A stretch of 64,000 nt of DNA, from contig JAIXWK010000003.1 of assembly GCA_027491295.1 (NCBI GenBank), positions 434,001-498,000 of the forward strand. Direction: 5' to 3'. This DNA comes from Microbacteriaceae bacterium. Its GTDB lineage: Bacteria; Actinomycetota; Actinomycetes; Actinomycetales; Microbacteriaceae. The position numbers and the translations under genes are program-made. Each line of letters starts with the position of its first letter. Position 1 is the stretch's first letter. Below the pieces are notes generated by a model. That model did not search any database and had not been told where the DNA came from. It was given only the letters and a program-made list of their open reading frames with translations. Of this stretch, positions 43,372 through 50,541 are shown one piece after another.

Positions 43372-44742
43372 CTAGTCGAGCAGGTTGGTAACCAGCGCCG
43401 CAATCTCGCTTCGCTCGGAGCGAGTGAGAGTGATGTGGCTGAACAGTTCCTGACCCTTGAGGGTTTCAACTACCGATGCGATTCCATCGTGACGACCAAC
43501 CCTTAGGTTGTCACGCTGTGCAACATCGTGAGTCAAAACCACTCGAGACTTCTGACCAATTCTCGAAAGCATGGTCAGGAGAACATTGCGCTCAAGTGAC
43601 TGGGCTTCGTCAACAATCACAAAGGTGTCGTGAAGTGAGCGGCCACGGATGTGGGTAAGTGGTAATACCTCGAGGATGCCGCGGTTCATCACCTCGTCGA
43701 TGACCTCCTTGGAAACCAAAGCGCCCAAGGTGTCAAATACTGCTTGAGCCCAAGGGTTCATCTTCTCGGCTTCGGTACCAGGCAAGAAACCAAGCTCCTG
43801 GCCGCCCACTGCGTAAAGTGGTCGGAAAACCATGATCTTCTTGTGCTGACGACGCTCTAGAACCGACTCAAGTCCTGCGCACAGCGCCAACGCACTCTTA
43901 CCGGTACCGGCACGGCCACCAATTGAAACAATGCCAATTTCTGGGTCTAGCAGGGCGTCAATGGCTAGGCGCTGTTCGGCAGAACGACCGTGAAGACCAA
44001 AGATGTCTCTATCGCCACGAACCAGCTTCACAGTCTTAGCTGCGGTCACGCGACCCAGAGCACTGCCGCGCTCAGAGTGAATGACCAAACCGGTGTTTAT
44101 CGGAAGGTCCTTGGCATCCTTGTGCTTGATTTCTTCGGTGTCGTATAGGTCTGCCATCTCATCGCCAGAGAGATTTAGGTCGGCTAGACCGTCCCACTCT
44201 TCGCTGGCAAGCTCGTGCAGATACTCCTCGGCTCTCATTCCGATTGCGGACGCCTTGACTCGCATTGGCAAGTCTTTGGAAACAACCGTTACGTCAAAGC
44301 CTTCGCTCTTTAGATTGGCAGCAACCGCCAAAATCCTGGAGTCGTTGTCACCGAGCTGGAACCCGGTTGGCAAAATCGACTGGTCGATGTGGTTGAGCTC
44401 AACCCTGAGCGTTCCACCATCGCCGACCTCGACCGGAAAGTCGAGGCGCTCGTGCTTTTTGCGAAGGTCATCTAAAAAGCGCAGTGCCTTTCTCGCAAAG
44501 AAACCAATCTCGAGATCGTTGCGCTTTTTCTCGAGTTCGTTGATAACCACAATCGGCAAAACAACTTCGTGCTCTGCGAATCTAAACATTGCTTTCGGGT
44601 CAGATAGAAGAACCGATGTGTCGATTACAAACGTTCTGATCGCCGTTGCCTTGCTGGTGGATTTTGCCTTGCTGCTCACCGCCTCAGGGGAAACAGTCTT
44701 GGAACTTGATGACTTGGACCTGGGGCTTGAGTTAGCTGGCAC
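43372..44742 (-). CDS. PhoH-like ATPase with N-terminal PIN domain (PhoH2 type)
   Basis: 456-aa fusion. A basic Ser/Lys-rich tail (1-35) precedes a PIN ribonuclease domain (about 36-165, with Asp in [12 protein letters not shown], Glu in INELEK and Asp in LGDNDSRIL) and a PhoH ATPase domain (about 245-450, Walker [13 protein letters not shown], Walker [10 protein letters not shown]). PhoH2 proteins act as RNA helicase-ribonucleases. The GTG start has GGAGAACCG upstream. The 101-bp gap upstream (44743-44843) shows no gene. Confidence 0.93.
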   Translation of the reverse strand: MPANSSPRSKSSSSKTVSPEAVSSKAKSTSKATAIRTFVIDTSVLLSDPKAMFRFAEHEVVLPIVVINELEKKRNDLEIGFFARKALRFLDDLRKKHERLDFPVEVGDGGTLRVELNHIDQSILPTGFQLGDNDSRILAVAANLKSEGFDVTVVSKDLPMRVKASAIGMRAEEYLHELASEEWDGLADLNLSGDEMADLYDTEEIKHKDAKDLPINTGLVIHSERGSALGRVTAAKTVKLVRGDRDIFGLHGRSAEQRLAIDALLDPEIGIVSIGGRAGTGKSALALCAGLESVLERRQHKKIMVFRPLYAVGGQELGFLPGTEAEKMNPWAQAVFDTLGALVSKEVIDEVMNRGILEVLPLTHIRGRSLHDTFVIVDEAQSLERNVLLTMLSRIGQKSRVVLTHDVAQRDNLRVGRHDGIASVVETLKGQELFSHITLTRSERSEIAALVTNLLD

Positions 44743-44843
44743 CGGTTCTCCTTCTATGGGGACCTGATGTGAATCTACGCCTGGGTTTTGCTCTAGGGCA
44801 GTCGTGACACGCCCAAACTTTGGAGCGTTATCAAGCTGTTTAC

Positions 44844-45605
44844 CTAGCTACCGAATCGTCGGTGGCGACGCTGGAAATCTCTGAGCGCTCGAAGGAAATC
44901 TACCCTTCTAAAATCAGGCCAAAGTGCCTCTGCAAAGTAAAACTCACTGTTGGCGCTTTGCCATAGCAAGAAGCCGCTGAGGCGTTGCTCACCTGAGGTA
45001 CGAATCAATAAATCTGGATCTGGCTGGCCACCGGTGTAAAGGTGCTCGGTGATAAGTTCCGGGGTCAAAAATTCTGCAAGCTCGTCGATTGTGGTGCCCT
45101 GGTCGGAATGTTTTTTCAAGATTGAGCGCATCGCATCGGCAATCTCTTTTCGACCACCGTAGGCAACCGCGAGATTCACATGGGTGCCTGAGTTCTTGGC
45201 GGTCTTGCTCTCCACCTCAGCCAATCTGCGAGCCGCAGATTCTGGCAAGCTAGCGACATCTCCCACAACCTGAAGCTGCCATCGCCCTTTATTGGCTAGT
45301 TCTTCTGCCAGCGAGACGATGATCTCAATCAGATCCTCAAGCTCCTCCGAGTGCCTACCCTTTAGGTTGTCGGTTGAAAGCAAGTAGAGAGTGACGTGAT
45401 CGATCCGTAAATCAGAGCACCAGCCCAAAAAATCGATGATCTTCTTGGCACCGGCTTGGTGACCCTGGCCCGCCTTTTCTAGACCCTGCAGGGACGCCCA
45501 GCGTCTGTTTCCGTCAACCATCACGCCGATGTGCCTGGGAAGATCCTTAGGGCGCAGTTTGCTCTCGATTTGCTTCTCATAGAACCGATAGAGGAGTTTC
45601 TGCAC
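44844..45605 (-). CDS. Short-chain Z-isoprenyl diphosphate synthase (Rv1086-like)
   Basis: 253-aa cis-prenyltransferase. [13 protein letters not shown] is the catalytic Asp loop (Arg in place of the Gly of undecaprenyl synthases), and [11 protein letters not shown] and [24 protein letters not shown] follow. The DGNRRWA form resembles the mycobacterial Z-farnesyl diphosphate synthase Rv1086 more than decaprenyl synthase. It makes short polyprenyl primers for the lipid carrier of wall synthesis. The GTG at 45605 follows TACCCT by six bases; a TTG at 45623 is the alternative. It is divergent from hemolysin III. Confidence 0.9.
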   Translation of the reverse strand: MQKLLYRFYEKQIESKLRPKDLPRHIGVMVDGNRRWASLQGLEKAGQGHQAGAKKIIDFLGWCSDLRIDHVTLYLLSTDNLKGRHSEELEDLIEIIVSLAEELANKGRWQLQVVGDVASLPESAARRLAEVESKTAKNSGTHVNLAVAYGGRKEIADAMRSILKKHSDQGTTIDELAEFLTPELITEHLYTGGQPDPDLLIRTSGEQRLSGFLLWQSANSEFYFAEALWPDFRRVDFLRALRDFQRRHRRFGS

Positions 45606-45611
45606 CCCTAA

Positions 45612-45617
45612 AGGGTA
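45612..45617 (-). promoter_or_regulatory. -10-like hexamer TACCCT before the prenyl synthase
   Basis: TACCCT, six bases (ttaggg), GTG at 45605. A and T are at the key positions 2 and 6. Confidence 0.45.
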
Positions 45618-45645
45618 TTGCAACTTCTATGGTGTTTAGGTGGCT

Positions 45646-45651
45646 TAGGGT
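45646..45651 (+). promoter_or_regulatory. -10 hexamer TAGGGT, leaderless start of hemolysin III gene
   Basis: TAGGGT, six bases (agcaat), ATG at 45658. Confidence 0.5.
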
Positions 45652-45657
45652 AGCAAT

Positions 45658-46377
45658 ATGAGTTTCGAGCCAGACCCGTTACACCTTCCGCTTTCAAAGC
45701 TAAAGGGAGCAGTCCAGCAAACTGAGCTAAAGCCAAGCTGGCGAGGCTGGATACACACCGGAGTATTACCGCTGGTTGTCGCAGCCGGAATCCTGCTGAT
45801 TGTTTTCTCTGACGGCTGGGTTGCAAAAACAGCGGCGGCTATTTACTTCGCAAGCTCGATTTTACTTTTTGGGAACTCCGCGCTTTACCACCGCTTTAAC
45901 TGGCGACCAAGCATCAAAAAACTTCTCAAGCGAATCGACCACGCCAACATTTTCTTGCTGATTGCAGGCACCTACACGCCGCTGAGCGTCTCGGCACTAA
46001 GCGCCGATGATGGCACGCTTTTGCTAGCTGCAGTTTGGGTCATTGCGGTATTTGGCGTTGGGTTCCGGGTCTTTTGGATCAATGCCCCACGTTGGCTCTA
46101 TGTCCCGATCTACCTAGCTCTGGGCTGGGCTGCTGTGTTTTACATCGGAGACTTCTTTGAAGCTAACTGGATAGTTATGTTGCTGGTCATAGCCGGTGGA
46201 TTGCTGTATTCGGTGGGAGCTGTGGTTTACGGCCTAAAGCGGCCAAACCCAATTCCTAAGCATTTCGGATTTCACGAGATTTTCCACGCACTGACCGTGG
46301 CGGCATTCTTCTGCCACTGGGTGGCAGCGCTGCTGGTGGGACTCAGTCCGATTCCTGGTTCGCTCGGTTCGGTTTAG
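45658..46377 (+). CDS. Hemolysin III/PAQR-family membrane protein (YqfA-like)
   Basis: 239-aa protein with seven hydrophobic helices. Conserved metal-site residues of the PAQR family occur in SALYHRFNW, RIDHANIFLLIAGTYTP and GFHEIFHALTV (His positions), along with the FRVFW loop. Bacterial members are poorly understood, with ceramidase-like lipid hydrolase activity proposed for the family. The ATG lies six bases after TAGGGT. Its 3' end overlaps a small membrane-protein gene by 35 bp on the other strand. Confidence 0.9.
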   Translation: MSFEPDPLHLPLSKLKGAVQQTELKPSWRGWIHTGVLPLVVAAGILLIVFSDGWVAKTAAAIYFASSILLFGNSALYHRFNWRPSIKKLLKRIDHANIFLLIAGTYTPLSVSALSADDGTLLLAAVWVIAVFGVGFRVFWINAPRWLYVPIYLALGWAAVFYIGDFFEANWIVMLLVIAGGLLYSVGAVVYGLKRPNPIPKHFGFHEIFHALTVAAFFCHWVAALLVGLSPIPGSLGSV

Positions 46378-46630
46378 CCGGAGGAGCTGGGCGCTCTGGC
46401 TTTGCAACCTCCATGTTTAACAGCTCTTCGGCTGCTAGCTTCTGACGAATCTCGGAGCGGTAACGGGTGCGTCGAACCCTGCGGTTCATATCAAAAAACA
46501 ATCCAACTGCAATCAGCGCAACTCCAAATGTGGCAATAAATCCGATTGTTCCAGGGGAGTTGTAGGTATCGTCAGGAACTGGTGTTGGGCTGGTAGTTAC
46601 AGCCAGAAGCGCACTAAGCAAGAAGTCCAT
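46343..46630 (-). CDS. Small single-pass membrane protein (Rv1083-like position)
   Basis: 95-aa protein. A short N-terminal segment with Thr/Pro (TTSPTPVPDDTYNSPG) is followed by one membrane helix (GTIGFIATFGVALIAVGLFF, about 27-46) and a basic cytoplasmic tail with RRVRRTRYRSEI, ending in a Pro/Ala-rich stretch. The family is unnamed to me. An analogous small membrane protein lies next to greA/mca in mycobacteria. The ATG is six bases after GATACT. The coding end overlaps hemolysin III by 35 bp, the longest convergent overlap in the window. Confidence 0.65.
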   Translation of the reverse strand: MDFLLSALLAVTTSPTPVPDDTYNSPGTIGFIATFGVALIAVGLFFDMNRRVRRTRYRSEIRQKLAAEELLNMEVAKPERPAPPAKPNRANQESD

Positions 46631-46636
46631 ATCTCA

Positions 46637-46642
46637 AGTATC
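46637..46642 (-). promoter_or_regulatory. -10-like hexamer GATACT before the 95-aa membrane protein
   Basis: GATACT, six bases (tgagat), ATG at 46630. It sits back to back with the plus-strand hexamer at 46655. Confidence 0.45.
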
Positions 46643-46654
46643 CCTCACCTGGCA

Positions 46655-46660
46655 TAACCT
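46655..46660 (+). promoter_or_regulatory. -10 hexamer TAACCT, leaderless start of DUF4307 gene
   Basis: TAACCT, six bases (agaggt), ATG at 46667. The gap between the two divergent start codons is only 36 bp. Confidence 0.55.
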
Positions 46661-46666
46661 AGAGGT

Positions 46667-47062
46667 ATGGCAGCCCAAGAAAATGACCTTATGGCGAACC
46701 GCTACGGTCAAAAACCAAAGCTTTCGCGTGCGCGCTGGATCTGGATTTCTGCGGCTGGTGTGACGCTTATGGCACTTGGCGCATTTGTCGCAGCGATGGC
46801 AAATTTCAACCCGGTGCAATCCAAAGACATTGGTTTTTCGGTCAAAGGCCCAACCCAAGTGGTCTTGGATTTTGAGATTTCCAAGCCAAAAGCCGCCACC
46901 GCCATCTGCACGCTCGAGTCTCTCAATGAGCAATTTTCGCAGGTGGGCTTCAAGGAAATCGAAATAGGACCGCAGCCAACCGACACCGTGAGGCTAAGCG
47001 TGAGCATAAACACCACCGAATTGGCAACTACAGCCTTGGTAGATGAGTGCCGTCTCAAGTAG
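46667..47062 (+). CDS. DUF4307-domain membrane protein
   Basis: 131-aa protein with basic N-terminus (ANRYGQKPKLSRARW), one membrane helix (about 24-44) and an extracytoplasmic immunoglobulin-like beta domain containing two cysteines (TAICTLE and VDECRLK), probably a disulfide. DUF4307 commonly precedes greA in actinobacteria. Its function is unknown. The 55-bp gap to greA contains GCCCA-gaat-TGGGC, a short stem. Confidence 0.75.
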   Translation: MAAQENDLMANRYGQKPKLSRARWIWISAAGVTLMALGAFVAAMANFNPVQSKDIGFSVKGPTQVVLDFEISKPKAATAICTLESLNEQFSQVGFKEIEIGPQPTDTVRLSVSINTTELATTALVDECRLK

Positions 47063-47117
47063 TATTTTGCAATCGCCCAGAATTGGGCAATCCCCGAAAC
47101 CCCTCAAGAAGTGAACT

Positions 47118-47624
47118 ATGACCGATTCAATGCTGCTAACCCAAGCCGCCTATGACCGTCTAAAGGACGAGCTGACCCACTTGATTACCGTTGGTCGCCA
47201 CGACATCGCAAAGCGCATCCAGGACGCTCGTGAAGAGGGAGACCTCAAGGAGAACGGTGGCTATCACGCAGCCAAGGAGGAGCAGGGCAAGATCGAAGCG
47301 CGCATCAACCGCCTAGAAGAGATTCTTGCAACCTCTGAAATCGGCACCGCAGATGCCAGCGATGGCATTGTGAAGCAGGGCTTGATGATCAAGTGCAAGC
47401 TCAATGGTCGCCCAGCAGAGTTTTACCTTGGATCGCACGAGGCTTTTGAGGGCACCGAGTACGAAGTTCAGATCGAAGAGGGCGACCTCGATGTTTACAG
47501 CCCAGATTCCCCAATTGGTCAGCAAGTTTTGGGCAAGAAGGTCGGCGACCAGGTCAGCTATTCAGCACCCAACGGCAAAGAAATCACCGTTGAAATTGTT
47601 GCCGTGGAGAACTTTGAGTTCTAG
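47118..47624 (+). CDS. greA: Transcription elongation factor GreA
   Basis: 168-aa cleavage factor that rescues backtracked RNA polymerase. The N-terminal coiled coil carries the acidic tip REEGDLKENGGYHAAKEEQ (catalytic Asp/Glu), and the C-terminal FKBP-like domain ends VEIVAVENFEF. The length is slightly longer than E. coli (158 aa) owing to an insert around 95-115, as in mycobacteria. The 3' end overlaps ilvA by four bases. Confidence 0.95.
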   Translation: MTDSMLLTQAAYDRLKDELTHLITVGRHDIAKRIQDAREEGDLKENGGYHAAKEEQGKIEARINRLEEILATSEIGTADASDGIVKQGLMIKCKLNGRPAEFYLGSHEAFEGTEYEVQIEEGDLDVYSPDSPIGQQVLGKKVGDQVSYSAPNGKEITVEIVAVENFEF

Positions 47625-48856
47625 TCTTCGTGCAGCTTCGGGTTTAGCCCGGCTGCCTTGAGCGACTTCATGAGGTCTTTGCGGTGCTGCTTGCCTCGGG
47701 TCTCCACACTCAGGTTCAACTCAACCTCAGAAATCTGAAGCCCATTGCCGTGTCTGGTGTGAAGCACTTCAACCACGTTGGCGTGAGCCGCCGCAACTGC
47801 CTCAGCGGTGCGCACCAGCTGACCTGGACGGTCAGGAAGCATCACCGAGATGTTTGTGTAGCGCTCGGAAGCTGCCAGGCCGTGGCGAATCACCCTCTGC
47901 ATTAGAAGCGGATCGATGTTGCCACCGGAGAGCACGATTGCGGTGGTGCCCTTGAGCTTTAGTTTGCCGGCCAGAACCGCTGCAACCCCAACCACGCCAC
48001 CAGCTTCAACTACGAGCTTTGAACGCTCCAAAACGGCGAGCATCGCCTTGGCAATCTCGTCCTCGGTAACAGTCACAATCTTGTCGACGTGCTCCAAAAC
48101 CAAATCGAATGGGATCCTGCCTGGCTTTGCAACAGCAATGCCATCGGCGATGGTCGGCTGAATCTTGATCTCAACTGGCTTTCCTGCCTTCAGCGAGCCA
48201 GGCCAGCTGGCTGCTGCCTCCGCCTGAACGGCAAAGACCTTGACCTTGCGCCCAAGAGCTTGAGCTTTGAGTTTTGCTGCGGTTGCTACGCCTGCGGTAA
48301 GACCGCCGCCGCCGAGGCAAACCAGGATGTTATCTACCTCAGGAAGCTGCTCCATGATCTCTAGGGCAACTGTGCCCTGGCCGCGGATGATATCCAGATC
48401 ATCAAACGGTGGGATAAACACAGCACCACTTTGAGCGGTGAATTCCTTTGCGGCTACAAGCGTCTCATCAAAGATTGCTCCGGTAAGCACGACATTGGCT
48501 CCGTAACCCAAGGTCGCCTCGTACTTTGGAAGCGATGCCCCTACCGGCATAAAGATTGTGGCTTTGACGCCAAGGATCTTGGCTGCAAGCGCCACGCCCT
48601 GGGCGTGATTTCCGGCGGATGCCGCAACTACTCCCCTGGCCTTCTCCTGATCAGAGAGCTGGCTCATCATGTTGTATGCACCGCGGAGTTTGTAAGCGCC
48701 GGTACGCTGCAGGTTTTCACACTTGAACCAAATTGGCGTTCCGGTTAGCTCCGAGAGCCAGTGGCTTTCCAGAACTGGAGTCTTAATCGCAATGGCGCGC
48801 ACGTTTTCCAGGGCGTCGTAGAACTCGTTCAACGTTGGAGCTTTGCTGCTAGCCAT
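47621..48856 (-). CDS. ilvA: Threonine ammonia-lyase (threonine dehydratase) with ACT domain
   Basis: 411-aa fold-type II PLP enzyme turning threonine to 2-oxobutanoate for isoleucine synthesis. PLP Lys56 is in GAYKLRGAYN, SAGNHAQGVA binds substrate, and the glycine loop is LGGGGLTAG. A single C-terminal ACT-like domain (about 330-405, ISVMLPDRPGQL) indicates allosteric control. The start ATG at 48856 is odd: on the minus strand TTGACA (48881-48886), a 17-base spacer and TAGACC end one base before it. A transcript from that promoter would begin after the ATG. TAGATT at 48869-48874 is the likelier -10. Confidence 0.92.
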   Translation of the reverse strand: MASSKAPTLNEFYDALENVRAIAIKTPVLESHWLSELTGTPIWFKCENLQRTGAYKLRGAYNMMSQLSDQEKARGVVAASAGNHAQGVALAAKILGVKATIFMPVGASLPKYEATLGYGANVVLTGAIFDETLVAAKEFTAQSGAVFIPPFDDLDIIRGQGTVALEIMEQLPEVDNILVCLGGGGLTAGVATAAKLKAQALGRKVKVFAVQAEAAASWPGSLKAGKPVEIKIQPTIADGIAVAKPGRIPFDLVLEHVDKIVTVTEDEIAKAMLAVLERSKLVVEAGGVVGVAAVLAGKLKLKGTTAIVLSGGNIDPLLMQRVIRHGLAASERYTNISVMLPDRPGQLVRTAEAVAAAHANVVEVLHTRHGNGLQISEVELNLSVETRGKQHRKDLMKSLKAAGLNPKLHED

Positions 48857-48896
48857 TGGTCTACCTGCAATCTAAAGGTGTGTCAAAGTCTAGCGA

Positions 48897-49784
48897 TTAG
48901 AACGAGGTGCCAATCTTGCTAAGTCGCTCAATACGCTTTGGGATTGGCGGGTGGGTTGAGAATGCGCGCTCCACAAAACCTGGCTTGATCGGGTCATTGA
49001 TATACATGTGGGCCATCGAGCTTGATGCTCGGCGCATTGGTCGACCATATTCCCCGAGCTTTTGGAGTGCTGAGGCCAGCCCCTCCGGGAAACGGGTGAT
49101 CTGCGCACCGGTGGCATCCGCTAGATACTCGCGCTGCCTAGAAACAGCGGCGGAAACCAGTGGGCCGATCAGTGCGGCGATTATCCAGCCGACCACGCCG
49201 ACCAAGATCAAGACGATTTGTAGCTGACCCGCATCTCGGCTTCTACTCGCCCCCGAGAAAAAAGCCATACGAATCGCAAAGTCCGCCAGAATTCCGACCG
49301 CGGAAACCAAGCCGAAGACAATGGTGGAAACTCTGATGTCATAGTTTTTGACGTGTCCAAGCTCATGGGCCATTACGCCTTCAAGCTCACGATCGTTCAT
49401 GATGTCCATTAACCCTGTGGTGGCAGCGACGACCGCATTTTTTGGATCACGCCCGGTTGCAAAGGCGTTTGGGGCCGGATCACTAATGATGTAGACCTTT
49501 GGCATTGGCATACCCTGCGAGATCGCTAAATTCTCAACCACTCTCCAAAGCCTTGGATTGTCAGCTTTCTGAATTTGATGCGCACCGCTCATCGCAATTG
49601 CAAGTGAGCTTGCGGCGAAGTATTGGAACAGCGCGTAGCCAAAGACAAACAAAATTATCCAAAGCGCACTCGATCCATTACCGCTGGCGGTTCCCCACCA
49701 ATAGGCAAGTCCGCCAAGCAGCAGCACAAAGCCACCGACGATAAAGAATGTATTGCGCTTATTCGCGGCAATTGCCGAATACAA
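48897..49784 (-). CDS. htpX: Zinc metalloprotease HtpX homolog
   Basis: 295-aa membrane protease of family M48. Two N-terminal helices lie at about 13-33 and 41-65. HELGH at 140-144 is the zinc site, with the downstream Glu in REYLADATGAQ, and two more helices span about 152-210. It degrades damaged membrane proteins. The TTG start has AAGAGG upstream. It lies 9 bp after lemA, a well-known actinobacterial pair. Confidence 0.94.
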   Translation of the reverse strand: MYSAIAANKRNTFFIVGGFVLLLGGLAYWWGTASGNGSSALWIILFVFGYALFQYFAASSLAIAMSGAHQIQKADNPRLWRVVENLAISQGMPMPKVYIISDPAPNAFATGRDPKNAVVAATTGLMDIMNDRELEGVMAHELGHVKNYDIRVSTIVFGLVSAVGILADFAIRMAFFSGASRSRDAGQLQIVLILVGVVGWIIAALIGPLVSAAVSRQREYLADATGAQITRFPEGLASALQKLGEYGRPMRRASSSMAHMYINDPIKPGFVERAFSTHPPIPKRIERLSKIGTSF

Positions 49785-49793
49785 AGTGGCCTC

Positions 49794-50363
49794 TTAGAAC
49801 TTGACCGTTGGAGGCTCTTGAATCGCAGCAGGATTCTCAACCTCAAAGAATTCACGAGAGGTAAAGCCAAGGGAACGGGCAAAGAAGTTAGTTGGGAACT
49901 GCTCAATCTTGGTGTTTAGCTCGCGCACGCCACCATTGAAAAAGCGGCGGGCAGCCATGATCTTGTCTTCGGTGTCGGTAAGTTCGCGCTGCAGCTCCAA
50001 GAAGTTGACCGATGCAACCAGTTGCGGGTAGGCCTCGGATACTGCAAACAAGCTCTTTAGAGCTCCCTGCAACTCACCTTCGGCTTTAGCTGCCTGGGCT
50101 GGGTGGGCTAGGGCCTCTGAGGAGACGGTAGCCGCGCGAGCTCGGGTTACAGACTCAAATACCTCACGCTCGTGCGTGGCGTAACCGCGAACGGTCTCGA
50201 TCAGATTTGGAATCAGGTCCGCTCGGCGCTTTAGCTGGATAGTTATATCGCTCCAGGCTTCATCTAATCGAACCTTGAGGGTTACCAGTCCGTTGTATGT
50301 TGCCCATAGCCAAATACCGGCTACCACTACCAGGCCGAGAATGATCCAAATTGCAATGTCCAC
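49794..50363 (-). CDS. lemA: LemA-family protein
   Basis: 189-aa protein. An N-terminal anchor helix (about 3-22) is followed by the LemA helical bundle: YNGLVTLKVRLDEAWSDITIQLKRRADLIPNLIETVRGYA, then ELQRELTDTEDKIMAARRFFN and IEQFPTNFFA. It may expose the bundle outside the membrane. Its function is unknown, though co-occurrence with HtpX suggests a membrane quality-control unit. The GTG start has GGAGT upstream. A tRNA gene precedes it. Confidence 0.93.
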   Translation of the reverse strand: MDIAIWIILGLVVVAGIWLWATYNGLVTLKVRLDEAWSDITIQLKRRADLIPNLIETVRGYATHEREVFESVTRARAATVSSEALAHPAQAAKAEGELQGALKSLFAVSEAYPQLVASVNFLELQRELTDTEDKIMAARRFFNGGVRELNTKIEQFPTNFFARSLGFTSREFFEVENPAAIQEPPTVKF

Positions 50364-50424
50364 GAATACTCCTTGATTGAGACTTCTCTAGAGTATGCGA
50401 GATTTCTGGAAATTGGCTGGTAAG

Positions 50425-50497
50425 TGCCCCGAGTGGGACTCGAACCCACACTGTGACGATTTTAAGTCGTCTGCCTCTGCCATTGGGCTATCGGGGC
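50425..50497 (-). tRNA. tRNA with UAA anticodon (tRNA-Leu type) of class I size
   Basis: 73-nt cloverleaf. Acceptor GCCCCGA pairs with TCGGGGC, and the discriminator is A. D-arm is GCCCAATGGCAGAGGC, and anticodon stem GACGA/TCGTC encloses loop CTTAAAA (anticodon TAA). The variable loop is only five bases (ACAGT), and the T-arm is GTGGG-TTCGAGT-CCCAC. The anticodon calls leucine (UUA), but leucine tRNAs normally have a long variable arm, as in the UAG one at 7845. It lies three bases downstream of the hairpin after ndh. I have a vague memory of similar short UAA tRNAs in actinobacteria. CCA is not encoded. Confidence 0.88.
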
Positions 50498-50500
50498 AAA

Positions 50501-50530
50501 ACTAAAGGCCCAGTTTCCTGGGCCTTTAGT
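50501..50530 (-). terminator. Hairpin between ndh and the UAA tRNA
   Basis: ACTAAAGGCCCAG, four bases, CTGGGCCTTTAGT: a perfect 13-bp stem followed on the minus strand by TTTT. It fits an intrinsic terminator for ndh, but the tRNA starts three bases beyond it, so it could also be a processing stem in a joint transcript. Confidence 0.75.
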
Positions 50531-50541
50531 TAGGTAAGTTT

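Noticed and set aside
45478-45540. Arg in DGNRRWA of the prenyl synthase taken as a damaged undecaprenyl synthase
   Set aside because: This is the form of the Rv1086-type short-chain Z-prenyl synthases. The rest of the protein matches them closely.
47081-47095. GCCCA-gaat-TGGGC before greA as an intrinsic terminator
   Set aside because: Five-base stem without a T-run, so too weak to call.
48857-48886. TTGACA-N17-TAGACC as the ilvA promoter
   Set aside because: The predicted start would fall after the ATG, with no alternative start codon nearby. The near-perfect match may be chance, or the real -10 is TAGATT at 48869-48874.
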